NCBI RefSeq assembly: GCF_900115045.1
Contig: NZ_FOVC01000003.1
Location: 248,001 to 312,000 of the forward strand
Direction of reading: 5' to 3'
Length of the DNA: 64,000 nt
From: Izhakiella capsodis
Lineage (GTDB): Bacteria; Pseudomonadota; Gammaproteobacteria; Enterobacterales; Enterobacteriaceae
Under the pieces are notes generated by a model, which was not told the origin of the DNA, ran no database searches, and was given only the letters and a program-made list of their open reading frames with translations. How positions within the stretch are numbered: the first letter of the stretch is position 1; every line of letters begins with the position of its first letter. This document shows positions 9,054 to 18,475 of the stretch, in pieces. A program made the position numbers and the translations under genes.

Positions 9054-11645
9054 TCATCGGCAAATGGCAGAGGCATAGCTCAGCGCCTGGTTTTGACTGT
9101 CAGCCGGCAAACTGTACGTCGCCGTGCAGCGCTCATTTTCGCTATCACCCCACTTCACGTTGAGGGTACCTTTTGGCGCAAGACCGGTAAGGTAAACCTG
9201 CCCGCCATCTGCCACGATGCTGCCTGACTGACCATCTCCGTAAGAGACTACAGAGCCGAACGGCACTGGCTTGCCGTTGTTTGTCAATGTCATAAGCACC
9301 TTCAGCCCGACTTTGGCCTTGAAGTCCGCACGCACGACGGCACCCCGTGTAGGGACGACGCTTAATACCGGATCCTCCAGCTCGACGTTATTCGCCAGTG
9401 TATTCGTGTTCAACGATATCCGATTCTCACGGTACTCCATCGCATAAGGGAGAACGGCATAACCGCGCCAGTCTGTACGCACCCCTGTTTGATTCTCGAC
9501 AGAAACGTGTTTCGCACCCGGCGCCTTGATAAGCACCACGGTGTCATTGAGTAGCTGGCTAAAGGTGATGCCATTTCTGTGGGCAAGTACACCACCACTG
9601 GCACCATAGTAAAGCTGCTTATAGTCACCGCTGTAGCTGTAACCGAGGTTGACGTTGCCGTAAGCGCCGAGGTAATTCAGCGTGGCGTTGCCCGTTGCGC
9701 CGCTGTTGCCATTACCACCGCTGTTATAGCCCGATTGCACGCTATAACTAAGGTTGTTGTCTTCCAGAAGCGTCCCGTAAAGGCCGGCCGTATTTGTCGT
9801 TCGTCCCTTTAAATCTGTCGACGTGTTGTAACTGGCAATAGCATTTCGGAATACTGACGGGGTATCGGAGCGCATCCAGTGGCTAAGTGGAATATTCATG
9901 TTGAAAGCAAGAAGTTGGTCTTTAACGTCGGACCAGGCATATTTGGACAGACTGTAACTCAGGCTCCAGCTGATATCCTGAATGGTGCTGTTATAACCAA
10001 TCTGCAGCTGTTCATCATAACGGCTGGTATTCCAGTAGCTTTGATGACTGCCAGTCAGGTATATCGTTGATGTCCGTCCTACCTGTTGCGTCACCGTCGC
10101 CTGCAGGCGACCGCGCTTGATGTAATTCAGATTGTAATAATCCGTCAGCTTTGGTTTGAGATTCACGATCCCGTCCTCACTAATCACGGAGTAACCGCTC
10201 ATACGCCGCCACGCGGTGTCGGCCAGAGAATAGAAGCCCCGGGTAGAATAACGATATCCGACCAGCTGGAAATTAGTCCCTAACTCATTGAGCGATTTGC
10301 TATAGAGAAAACGCAGAGATTGTCCCTGGTGCTTGCTGCCATCAGACAAGGTAGCATTCGCCTGCGTAATATCGGCGGATATCGCCCCGAGGTAGCCCAG
10401 GTTCTTCCCCACACCGAGGTTAAAGGCACGATAGTTGTTTGAGGCACGTGTGCCACCATAGAGCGTCCAGCCTTTCGGCAATCCCCAAAGCGCCGTTCCC
10501 TGTAAAAACTTCGGCATGTCTTGTTGTTCATTACCACTGCGGTATTGTCCCGCAGCCACCGCGTACTTCACATGCCCTTCACGCTGCAACATCGGGACGG
10601 ATGAGAAGGGAACGGTAAAGACCTGAACGGAACCATCCGCCTCTTTCACCGTCACCTGTAGATCGCCACTGTTTCCTGCCGCATAAAGGTCATCGATAGT
10701 GAATGCGCCGGCGGGTACCGTGGTCTGATATATTTCATATCCGTTCTGCTTGACCGATACGCGTGCGGTACCACGTGCTATTCCATGTATAACGGGAGCA
10801 AAGCCGCGTTGACTGTCGGGCAGCATATTATCGTCTGAGGCAACCTGAAGGCCGCGGAAGTTGATACCTTCAAAGATATCACCGGCCGTAAAGCCGTCAC
10901 CCATAGTAAGCCGACTGAGCCAGGGTACAATCTCACGTTCAAGCCAGGTATTGACATGTTGCCAGCGATTTTCGTTATATCCCGTGCCGCTACTGTAACT
11001 CCAGGTTGAGTTATCCCGCAGGCGCCATGCCCCCAGGTTGAGACCCGTTTTCAGATTGAGATAAGAATAATTGCGGGTGCCGCCATTGCGACTGCGCACT
11101 TCACTGCCGGTATAGTTGTAATTGAGCAAACCGGCCGTAATACCATTATCCCACAGCTCGGGGGCGATGTACCCTCTTGCCTGGTTGCCCATGAAGGCTT
11201 GAGGAATACTGATGGAAAGACGTTGTCGTCCGACATCAAATGAACTTGAGGCATCAGCAATAATTCGTGTAAAGGGTACGCATGCCGTGCTCTTCATGGC
11301 GGCAATATCCGGAATGGTCAGGGTATTAACGCCAAGTGAAGCCAGTTGAGAGCGAGTGAGACACGGCTCCAACTTCGTACCGTCATCACTTTTATCGAAG
11401 GTGATGTCTCGCGTCGTCACGTAACCCCCATTCAAATAAATGTCGACACGATAGGTACCCGGCGGCGCATCAAGTCCCTTTTCGAAACTGGACAGATCGG
11501 CAACTGAGTCCGGGTCGTCAGACAGGAACCGGGGATTGAAGTATTTGTCTGCACGCACGGAAAATGTCGAAACCACCAAGAGCAATACCAACGGCGTAAG
11601 CATTGCTTTATTTAGCGCCCGCTCTTGGATGTTGTGTCTATTCAT
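9054..11645 (-). CDS. fimD: Fimbrial outer-membrane usher FimD
   Basis: Usher that receives chaperone-subunit complexes and assembles and secretes the pilus through a 24-strand outer-membrane barrel. It has 863 residues (E. coli FimD is 878). Visible are a signal peptide, the N-terminal chaperone-binding domain beginning after DKYFNPRFL, the long beta-barrel with plug domain, and the cysteine-containing C-terminal domains ending at a terminal CR. No lesion is seen. The ribosome binding site is weak (CACGGATAAC), and 118 bp separate it from fimC. Confidence 0.95.
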   Translation of the reverse strand: MNRHNIQERALNKAMLTPLVLLLVVSTFSVRADKYFNPRFLSDDPDSVADLSSFEKGLDAPPGTYRVDIYLNGGYVTTRDITFDKSDDGTKLEPCLTRSQLASLGVNTLTIPDIAAMKSTACVPFTRIIADASSSFDVGRQRLSISIPQAFMGNQARGYIAPELWDNGITAGLLNYNYTGSEVRSRNGGTRNYSYLNLKTGLNLGAWRLRDNSTWSYSSGTGYNENRWQHVNTWLEREIVPWLSRLTMGDGFTAGDIFEGINFRGLQVASDDNMLPDSQRGFAPVIHGIARGTARVSVKQNGYEIYQTTVPAGAFTIDDLYAAGNSGDLQVTVKEADGSVQVFTVPFSSVPMLQREGHVKYAVAAGQYRSGNEQQDMPKFLQGTALWGLPKGWTLYGGTRASNNYRAFNLGVGKNLGYLGAISADITQANATLSDGSKHQGQSLRFLYSKSLNELGTNFQLVGYRYSTRGFYSLADTAWRRMSGYSVISEDGIVNLKPKLTDYYNLNYIKRGRLQATVTQQVGRTSTIYLTGSHQSYWNTSRYDEQLQIGYNSTIQDISWSLSYSLSKYAWSDVKDQLLAFNMNIPLSHWMRSDTPSVFRNAIASYNTSTDLKGRTTNTAGLYGTLLEDNNLSYSVQSGYNSGGNGNSGATGNATLNYLGAYGNVNLGYSYSGDYKQLYYGASGGVLAHRNGITFSQLLNDTVVLIKAPGAKHVSVENQTGVRTDWRGYAVLPYAMEYRENRISLNTNTLANNVELEDPVLSVVPTRGAVVRADFKAKVGLKVLMTLTNNGKPVPFGSVVSYGDGQSGSIVADGGQVYLTGLAPKGTLNVKWGDSENERCTATYSLPADSQNQALSYASAICR

Positions 11646-11763
11646 GTTATCCGTGCCTGCTCCATAAACCAGGTAGACTTGCCGCTATCGCACACCGTCT
11701 TCAATGCCGGTCCTACGCTACCTGCGTTGTTGAATCCATTGTGTTAGTGAATAACTCAGGTCA

Positions 11764-12465
11764 TTACTGCAAAGTGCCTTTCATCACAGATGTGAGCGCA
11801 CCGTAATCATTAATCGTGCGATACGTGATCACACTGCCAACATCGCCTGGCAGTTTCACCGTTGCCGCTCCCATAGGTGGGACCATGACATTGGCTAAAA
11901 CACGTGTGCCGGCTTTTAATTCTGTGACGGTCAGAAAATAGGGGGTTGGATTATTCAGTACCAGTGTGTTCGCGTCGCGTTTAAACGTCAGTTTTGCGGG
12001 GGCTTGATCAGGCGCCATACTGAGATTTTGTGGGCGATACAACAATTTGATTCGGCTCGTTATCGACAGTTGAAGCGTATTTTCTTTCTGTTTTTCTTTG
12101 TCCAGAGAAGGAATGGCTTTGACGTTGACCCAGAAAAGACTTTCGCGGTCTTTAGGCAAGGCGTTATTAGTTGCATCGATAATACGCAGCGTATTTTCTT
12201 TTTTCCCCTGCATGAGAAACAATGGCGGAGTAATAACGAACCGGCCTTCTTTTTGACCATTATCGTTCTCGATCCAGGATTGTATGAGAAAGGTGTCTTT
12301 ATCATTATTATTGCTCACACCCACAGTGACCTGTTTCTGCCCTGCCGGATAAATAACGCGTGTTGCCCCGAGAGCCACGCCCGCTTCAGCATGCGAAGTA
12401 AAAAATAAGACTGCCAAAGCCAGCAGTGAACCCATGACTTTTCCGGTCGTTTTCATTTTAATCAC
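11764..12465 (-). CDS. fimC: Periplasmic fimbrial chaperone FimC
   Basis: PapD-type periplasmic chaperone that folds and caps pilin subunits by donor-strand complementation. It has 233 residues: a signal peptide ending near HAEA, mature GVALGATRVIYP with the subunit-anchoring Arg8, and the SRIKLLYRP segment carrying the second anchor Lys. The alternating hydrophobic G1 strand is present. The likely start is GTG at 12465, five bases after AGAGG; an ATG three codons later would sit too far from that site. Confidence 0.95.
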   Translation of the reverse strand: MIKMKTTGKVMGSLLALAVLFFTSHAEAGVALGATRVIYPAGQKQVTVGVSNNNDKDTFLIQSWIENDNGQKEGRFVITPPLFLMQGKKENTLRIIDATNNALPKDRESLFWVNVKAIPSLDKEKQKENTLQLSITSRIKLLYRPQNLSMAPDQAPAKLTFKRDANTLVLNNPTPYFLTVTELKAGTRVLANVMVPPMGAATVKLPGDVGSVITYRTINDYGALTSVMKGTLQ

Positions 12466-12560
12466 GTTAACCTCTTGGGGCGGATAACCGCCGTTTTATC
12501 CTTTTGCGCGAGCTAATCTCATCTGAGATAAAAGTGTCATACGCGAAGACAAAAGTTTTA

Positions 12561-13097
12561 TTAGTATGTCAAAGAGAACCAAGCCTGGTCATTTGCAGCA
12601 CCACCGATAACCGTATTGCCGGTTGCCCGATATTTGGCAACAAATTACAAGATACGCGTTCCTTTAGTCAGCGGTTTCCAGGTTTTAAGTTCAGCATTGA
12701 TGGGTATGAGTTTCCCCTGTTCATCGAACAGGCCGATGCCGATGTCAGACGCAGTCCGCTCGCCTTCACCAATCGACAGAACATCAGGTTTTTTCCCATC
12801 GGCTACGCCATAAAAGACGATACCGATGCGATCGCTGACATTAGGATTACAACCCTGGAGATGCAAACTGAATGGCATCGGTTCGGCTTCATTCCCTGAA
12901 TCCTCGAAGCGATTACTGCTGAACAGTTCCATGCGAACAACTGGCTGCCTGTCACCCGCTTCAACCATACAGGCTTCAGCGATGAGCTCTCCCTGAGAGT
13001 GCAACTGCCCCACAGGTAATTTGTGATCCCACTTGTTGCAGGCGATAGACAGAGGAGCAATGAAAAGTTGGAAAAGTTTCAGTCTGACTTCGGACAT
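12561..13097 (-). pseudogene. fimI: Fimbrial subunit FimI with premature stop
   Basis: FimI-type minor pilin of the fimAICDFGH order. The frame codes 150 residues (start MSEVRLKLF, hydrophobic leader, pilin cysteines C43 and C83) and then meets TAA at 12645-12647. Beyond it the same frame continues for 27 codons with a typical pilin C terminus (FVAKYRATG ... AWFSLTY) before TAA at 12561. A single CAA-to-TAA change explains this, since LQFVAKY is the usual sequence. The lost strand is needed for subunit folding and chaperone recognition, so the product is probably inactive unless the stop is read through. Confidence 0.85.
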
Positions 13098-13166
13098 CGA
13101 TTATTCCCTTTTCGATAGCTGAAATCAGGCCTCCCTGGCCTGATTAAGCATCCTTGCAAACCAGTA

Positions 13167-13721
13167 TTACTGATACTGAACCTTAAAGTTGGCGTTCGCG
13201 TTGGCAGCACCAGGGGTGGCAGCACCGGTGGCGATATAACGCGCCTGGAATGGCAACGTATTGTTACCGTCAAACAGGGTGGCGGCAGTACTGTAGTCAG
13301 TACCGTTGAATGCCAGCGCTTTACCTGCACTATCCAGAACCTGCACACCCACGTTGGTAGCGACGCCCTCAGAAGAGCCCTCCAGAGCAAGAGCAGTTGG
13401 GTTCTCAGCATTGACAGTGACACCAGAGAATGCAATGGACGCTTTGGTGGCAACGGTGGTATCGCAATCGTCCAGCTGAATGTTGAAGCCTACAGCGGAG
13501 CTGGTTTTGCCTACCGCGCTCAGTGTGGTACTTTTGACTTGGCCCAGCTGGACGGTTTGGTCTATAGAACCGGCGTCAACGGCGCAGGCAGCGTTAACAA
13601 CTTCACCCTTAAAGTGAACGGTACCACCGTTAACGGTGACGGGAGTAGTTTCTGCATGAGCCAGGCTGGCAGTCATCACAGAGGCAGCAATCAGGGTATT
13701 TATAAAACGGATCTTACGCAT
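13167..13721 (-). CDS. fimA: Type 1 fimbrial major subunit FimA
   Basis: Major pilin forming the helical rod. It has 184 residues from the ATG at 13721, which follows GGAG by nine bases; an ATG five codons upstream lacks a ribosome binding site. Signal peptide ends at LAHA; the mature chain starts ETTPVTVNGG with donor-strand-type sequence, has the disulphide pair C46-C86, and ends FKVQYQ. First gene of the operon. I see no inverted repeats of the E. coli fimS type upstream, nor fimB or fimE-like recombinase genes in the window, so phase switching by inversion is not supported here. Confidence 0.95.
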   Translation of the reverse strand: MRKIRFINTLIAASVMTASLAHAETTPVTVNGGTVHFKGEVVNAACAVDAGSIDQTVQLGQVKSTTLSAVGKTSSAVGFNIQLDDCDTTVATKASIAFSGVTVNAENPTALALEGSSEGVATNVGVQVLDSAGKALAFNGTDYSTAATLFDGNNTLPFQARYIATGAATPGAANANANFKVQYQ

Positions 13722-13900
13722 AAGTTTAAACTCCATGTTTTAGATAGGAAAAGTCCAATAATTGGCGTAACAATTTGATTCACATGAATCAGATTTTCCA
13801 GTTTCTCTTCAGCGTGTTTTTGAGCAAAATAGAGGATGGAAAGTCAAAAACAAATTAAATTGTTTATATGTTTTTTGAGTATGCTTATCGTCACGTCAAT

Positions 13901-14113
13901 TTATTCCCTTGTTGAATCAAAATGCTTACGTCCACGGAACTTATCAGTCGAATAACACGACAGCATATCAACCGCGCGGGAATACGCAGCTTTGTCGACG
14001 TTAATCGCACATATTTTACCAGTAATAGCACCGGTAAAGTTAATCGTGCAACCGGCGGAACTGTCTTCAGCAAAATCTGCAGGCATAGTGACAACCCACT
14101 GATAACGCTCCAA
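13901..14113 (-). pseudogene. Remnant of a second fimbrial pilin gene
   Basis: About 70 codons containing a stretch that reads like a pilin N-terminal strand (CTINFTGAITGKICAIN, then a VDM...YSTDKFRG segment), including the first pilin cysteine context. No signal peptide precedes it and the second half of a pilin is missing. It lies upstream of fimA on the same strand, suggesting a lost extra subunit gene or a partial duplication. Identification rests on a short motif only. Confidence 0.45.
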
Positions 14114-15160
14114 TAAATTTATTCAGTACATTTATAACTCCTTTTCATTTGAAATAGTCAATAGAGAACTGGTATCCATATGATAATAAATGATGGCTAC
14201 CTTATCGTGTCAGAGCGTTATATTTAGCGAGCGACAACACTGCGTCATCATGTATCGTGACAACATATCTATTGTATATATTCAGTTGCGCAGCAGCACT
14301 TCGCGAAATGTATACTTTCTAAGTAGATACAACCTCGTTTTCCACAGCGGAACCAAATAAATTAAATATTTAACCAGCCAATTACTTACTTAACTAAGCA
14401 TTCAATCAAAAAATAACGTTGAATGATTAACTACACCATTAAAATGCTGAGATAAAACTGTACTAACTAAGCGCAGATACATTCACCAGGAAATACCCCA
14501 CAATTATACATACCCCAAAGATTAATAAAAATTAATTCCATCTATTATTAAGATAAACAATACCTAAACTCCAACTAGTTGAAAAATCGTTATTAACCAT
14601 CGTAAATTAATTTATTGATAGCTTTAAACTATTGTTTAGACAAAAATCGATCGCTAAATTAAATCAATAAAACTTAACAATCCATCTTAATACTCACACT
14701 AAAAAGTTATTAAATCACAATCTTAAATTGATAATTAGCTAAAAAATATAGATATAATAATATTTTAATAAAAATCTCCAGAGGATTTCTTAAACAAATT
14801 GATAAATAAAATGCGAGTTTATAAGAATAATCCTGATACATGAAAAGTTAGTGTATAAATCCCCTTTAGAAACACTCACGAATAGCCACGCGCAAAAAGC
14901 ACGTTATGCCCGAATTATTAATTTCTGTATGGGCTTTTACATACGCAGTCTTTTCTGCGTAGCTGCCATACTCGTCAAGTACCTGCTGGCAGCACTTTTA
15001 TCGTCTCAGCAGGATGGCGGAGGTTATGAAGGGGTATCCCATTCAGATTAATGGCCGGTGATATCATCCAGTCATCTTTCACGATGAACTCAGGCCGTTA
15101 TACGAAGAGGATCGCGTAATTCAGACAGGTAAAAACAAAAATAGAGACGCTTTATGGGTT
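14114..15160. other. AT-rich non-coding stretch upstream of fim
   Basis: About 1 kb, very AT-rich between 14180 and 14850 and full of stop codons on both strands. This is the sort of DNA usually bound by H-NS, which would fit silencing of the fimbrial operon; that is inference. A 66-codon frame starting with GTG at 14851 lacks a convincing ribosome binding site and homology. Confidence 0.5.
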
Positions 15161-15577
15161 TTATTCACCTTGTAGTGTTACAACGAGACGCCTTGCACCG
15201 CCACGAATACGATGTTCGCCCAGCCAGATGCCCTGCCAGGTTCCCAGTAGCAAGCGCCCCTTACTTACCGGCAGCATCAGCGATACACCAAGAGTGGAAG
15301 ACTTAACATGGGCGGGCATATCATCCGCGCCTTCATAATCATGCCGCCAGAGTACATCCTCCGGCACAGAGCGCATGAAATGCTGCCCCATATCGTAACG
15401 TACCGTCGGATCGCAATTTTCATTGAGCGTCAGCGAAGCCGAAGTATGTAAAAGCAGCAGATGAAGCAGACCCGTTTCTACCTGAGATAAAGCGCTAACC
15501 TGGTGGACGATTTCATCCGTTACCAGATGAAAACCACGTGACTTTTCCGTTAAGGAGAATGTTTGCTGATACCACAT
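15161..15577 (-). CDS. yjbQ: YjbQ family protein (UPF0047)
   Basis: Small cytoplasmic enzyme of the UPF0047/YjbQ family, for which a weak thiamin phosphate synthase activity has been reported in E. coli. It is 138 residues with the family motifs LHTSASLTLNEN, EGADDMPAHVKSS and GTWQGIWLGEHR, which hold the conserved His and Asp/Glu residues. In E. coli it pairs with yjbR and lies beside aphA; here neither neighbour is present. Confidence 0.93.
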   Translation of the reverse strand: MWYQQTFSLTEKSRGFHLVTDEIVHQVSALSQVETGLLHLLLLHTSASLTLNENCDPTVRYDMGQHFMRSVPEDVLWRHDYEGADDMPAHVKSSTLGVSLMLPVSKGRLLLGTWQGIWLGEHRIRGGARRLVVTLQGE

Positions 15578-15678
15578 GATGATTGCCTTTTGTTAGATAT
15601 TAGCGATAAGCCCGTACACCGTCAGCTGAATAAAAAACAGGGCACGCATTTGCCCTGCTAAGATGTGCGACCAGGGAG

Positions 15679-16872
15679 TTACATAACAGCGGCAAAAGCT
15701 TCCGCGACCTGATTAACATTTCGGCTGCTAAGACCGGCAACGCACATCCTGCCGCTCGCAATCAGATAGACGCCAAACTCCTCGCGCAAACGCTCGACTT
15801 GCTGCGCACTGAGTCCGGTAAAACTGAACATGCCGCGCTGAGTAAGCAAATAATCAAAGTTTTTACTGGGCAACGCGGCCGTCAGCGCCGAAACCAGCGC
15901 CTGACGCATTTTAAGAATACGCCGGCGCATTGACTCAACCTCCTCCAGCCAGTTTGCCTTAAGTTCCGGGTCATTCAGCACGCAGGAAACGACCTGAGCG
16001 CCGAAGTCCGGCGGGCTAGAGTAGTTTCGGCGTACCGTGGCCTTGAGTTGCCCCAGTACCCGCGCCGCTTCTTCTGCGCTTTCACAGACCACGGATAATC
16101 CGCCAACGCGCTCGCCATACAACGAGAAAATTTTTGAAAAAGAGTTGCTGACCAGCGCCGGTAAACCTGCGGCGGTCATCGCCCGAATTGCGTAGGCATC
16201 CTCCTCCATTCCTGCGCCGAACCCCTGATAGGCGATATCCATAAACGGGATCAGATCGCGCGCTTTCAGCACCTCGATCGTTTCATCCCATTGCGCATTG
16301 TTTAAATCAGCCCCTGTAGGGTTATGGCAGCATGGGTGCAACAACACCACGCTTTTCGCCGGCAGCGCACTCAGCGCCGCAATAAAAGCGGAGAAGTTAA
16401 CACCGTGAGTTTGTGTGTCATACCAGGGATAAGTGTTAACCTGAAATCCTGCACCGGCAAAAATCGCCACGTGATTTTCCCAAGTCGGATCGCTAACCCA
16501 GACCTGAGAGTCAGGAAAATAACGTTTAATGAAATCTGCCCCCACCTTTAACGCTCCGGAGCCGCCCAGGGTCTGCACTGTCGCCACTCTCTCATCGGCT
16601 AAAGCGCAACTGTCAGCGCCAAATAGCAGTGGCGCCAGGCTGCTGCGGTATGCAGCCAGACCTTCGATTGGCAGATAAACTGATGCACTTTGCGGCCGGG
16701 CATTCAGGCGAGCTTTAGCCTTAATGACAGCGTCCGGTTGAGGAATAACACCCTGTTCGTTGTAATACAGGCCGATGCTCAAATTCACCTTATGCAGGCG
16801 TTCGTCCTGATTGTACTTTTCCATTAAAGAGAGAATCGGATCGCCAGCGTAGGCGTCAACGTATTGGAACAT
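15679..16872 (-). CDS. tyrB: Aromatic amino acid aminotransferase TyrB
   Basis: PLP-dependent transaminase performing the last step of tyrosine and phenylalanine synthesis, also acting in leucine synthesis. It has 397 residues, as in E. coli. The PLP lysine is K247 in SNSFSKIFSLYGERVGG, and the NPTG motif near residue 184 is present. The conserved N terminus MFQYVDAYAGDPI fixes the start at 16872 with GGAG upstream, although the frame continues 50 codons further. It directly follows dnaB, where E. coli has alr between the two. Confidence 0.97.
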   Translation of the reverse strand: MFQYVDAYAGDPILSLMEKYNQDERLHKVNLSIGLYYNEQGVIPQPDAVIKAKARLNARPQSASVYLPIEGLAAYRSSLAPLLFGADSCALADERVATVQTLGGSGALKVGADFIKRYFPDSQVWVSDPTWENHVAIFAGAGFQVNTYPWYDTQTHGVNFSAFIAALSALPAKSVVLLHPCCHNPTGADLNNAQWDETIEVLKARDLIPFMDIAYQGFGAGMEEDAYAIRAMTAAGLPALVSNSFSKIFSLYGERVGGLSVVCESAEEAARVLGQLKATVRRNYSSPPDFGAQVVSCVLNDPELKANWLEEVESMRRRILKMRQALVSALTAALPSKNFDYLLTQRGMFSFTGLSAQQVERLREEFGVYLIASGRMCVAGLSSRNVNQVAEAFAAVM

Positions 16873-16966
16873 GGTGCAGATCTCCATATTGCGTGGGTTG
16901 CAGGCTCTGTCGGCAGGCAGAGGTAGGTGCGGTCGGGCCGCCAGATGCCAGCCTGACGCCAGAAAA

Positions 16967-18376
16967 TTACTCTTCGTCGTAAACAGGCCCGGCGTAGTTA
17001 TCAAATCGTGACCACTGACCATTAAAGGTAAGACGGACGCTACCGATCGGTCCGTTACGCTGTTTACCGATAATTATCTCAGCAATCCCCTTGAGATCGC
17101 TGTTTTCGTGATAGACCTCGTCGCGATAGATAAACATGATAAGGTCAGCGTCCTGTTCAATAGAGCCAGATTCACGCAAATCCGAGTTAACCGGGCGTTT
17201 ATCGGCGCGTTGTTCCAGCGATCGGTTCAGCTGCGACAGCGCAACCACCGGAATGTTTAGCTCTTTCGCCAGTGCTTTTAACGAACGTGAAATCTCAGCG
17301 ATTTCCAGCGTACGGTTATCGGAGAGCGAAGGTACACGCATGAGTTGCAGATAATCGATCATGATCATGCTAAGTCCACCGCATTCACGATAAACACGGC
17401 GCGCGCGCGAACGTACTTCGGTCGGCGTCAGGCCGGAGGAATCATCGATGAACATATTTTCCTTTTCCAGCAAAATGCCCATAGTGCTGGAGATACGCGC
17501 CCAATCCTCATCATCAAGCTGGCCGGTACGGATCCGGGTTTGGTCAACGCGTGATAGCGAGGCCAGCATACGCATCATCAGCTGTTCACCGGGCATTTCA
17601 AGGCTGAAAATCAGTACCGGTTTTTCCTGAAGCATCGCCGCGTTTTCGCACAGGTTCATGGCGAACGTGGTTTTACCCATTGAAGGACGCGCCGCAACGA
17701 TAATCAGATCGGATCGCTGCAAACCCGCCGTCTTTTTATTCAGGTCCTGGTAGCCGGTATCCACCCCGGTAACACCGTCATGTGGCGTCTGATAAAGTGA
17801 TTCAATCCGTGAGATGGTCGCTTCGAGAATCTGATCAACGCTTTTAGGGCCGTCATCTTTGTTCGCGCGCTTTTCAGCAATTTTAAATACGTTGGACTCC
17901 GCGAAGTCAAGCAGGTCCTCGCTTGATCGCCCTTGAGGATCATAACCCGCATCGGCTATTTCATTAGCTACCGAGATCATTTCGCGCACGACTGCGCGCT
18001 CACGCACAATGTCGGCGTAGGCGTTGATATTCGCCGCGCTTGGGGTATTTTTCGACAGCTCAGCCAAATAGGCGAAGCCACCGACCATGTCAAGTTCACC
18101 CCTGGTTTCGAGAGACTCGGAAAGCGTAATCAGATCGATGGGCTGACTGGCTTCCAGCAGGCGCTGCATTTCACTGAAAATTAAACGGTGAGGGCGGCTG
18201 AAAAAATCATCCGTCACTACCCGCTCTGATACGCTGTCCCAACGTTCATTATCAAGCATTAACCCACCGAGCACCGACTGTTCCGCCTCCAGCGAATGGG
18301 GCGGCAGCTTCAGCCCTTCAACCTGCCGATCGCGCGGCTGCTCGTTAAATTTGTTGGTGGATTTATTTCCTGCCAT
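16967..18376 (-). CDS. dnaB: Replicative DNA helicase DnaB
   Basis: Hexameric 5'-3' helicase of the replication fork. It has 469 residues from MAGNKSTNKF (E. coli 471), chosen by homology because no clear ribosome binding site helps and the frame extends 13 codons upstream. N-terminal domain PPHSLEAEQSVLGG, then the RecA-like motor with Walker A ARPSMGKTT, the Walker B region MIIDYLQLM and the C-terminal SDLRESGSIEQDAD arginine-finger region. Divergent from qor. Confidence 0.98.
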   Translation of the reverse strand: MAGNKSTNKFNEQPRDRQVEGLKLPPHSLEAEQSVLGGLMLDNERWDSVSERVVTDDFFSRPHRLIFSEMQRLLEASQPIDLITLSESLETRGELDMVGGFAYLAELSKNTPSAANINAYADIVRERAVVREMISVANEIADAGYDPQGRSSEDLLDFAESNVFKIAEKRANKDDGPKSVDQILEATISRIESLYQTPHDGVTGVDTGYQDLNKKTAGLQRSDLIIVAARPSMGKTTFAMNLCENAAMLQEKPVLIFSLEMPGEQLMMRMLASLSRVDQTRIRTGQLDDEDWARISSTMGILLEKENMFIDDSSGLTPTEVRSRARRVYRECGGLSMIMIDYLQLMRVPSLSDNRTLEIAEISRSLKALAKELNIPVVALSQLNRSLEQRADKRPVNSDLRESGSIEQDADLIMFIYRDEVYHENSDLKGIAEIIIGKQRNGPIGSVRLTFNGQWSRFDNYAGPVYDEE

Positions 18377-18475
18377 AGTGAATGCATTACCAAAAATCGA
18401 ATGGATGACGCGCAAGTTTACCCTTTAAGCAAGCTGACGTCTCCCCCCAGCCCCGACTAATCAAAAGGCATAACC

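Noticed and set aside
13722..14160. Possible fimS-type invertible switch upstream of fimA
   Set aside because: I looked for paired TTGGGGCCA-like inverted repeats and for recombinase genes nearby and found neither.
14851..15051. 66-codon plus-strand frame upstream of yjbQ
   Set aside because: GTG start without ribosome binding site, odd composition, no homology; AT-rich context gives such frames by chance.
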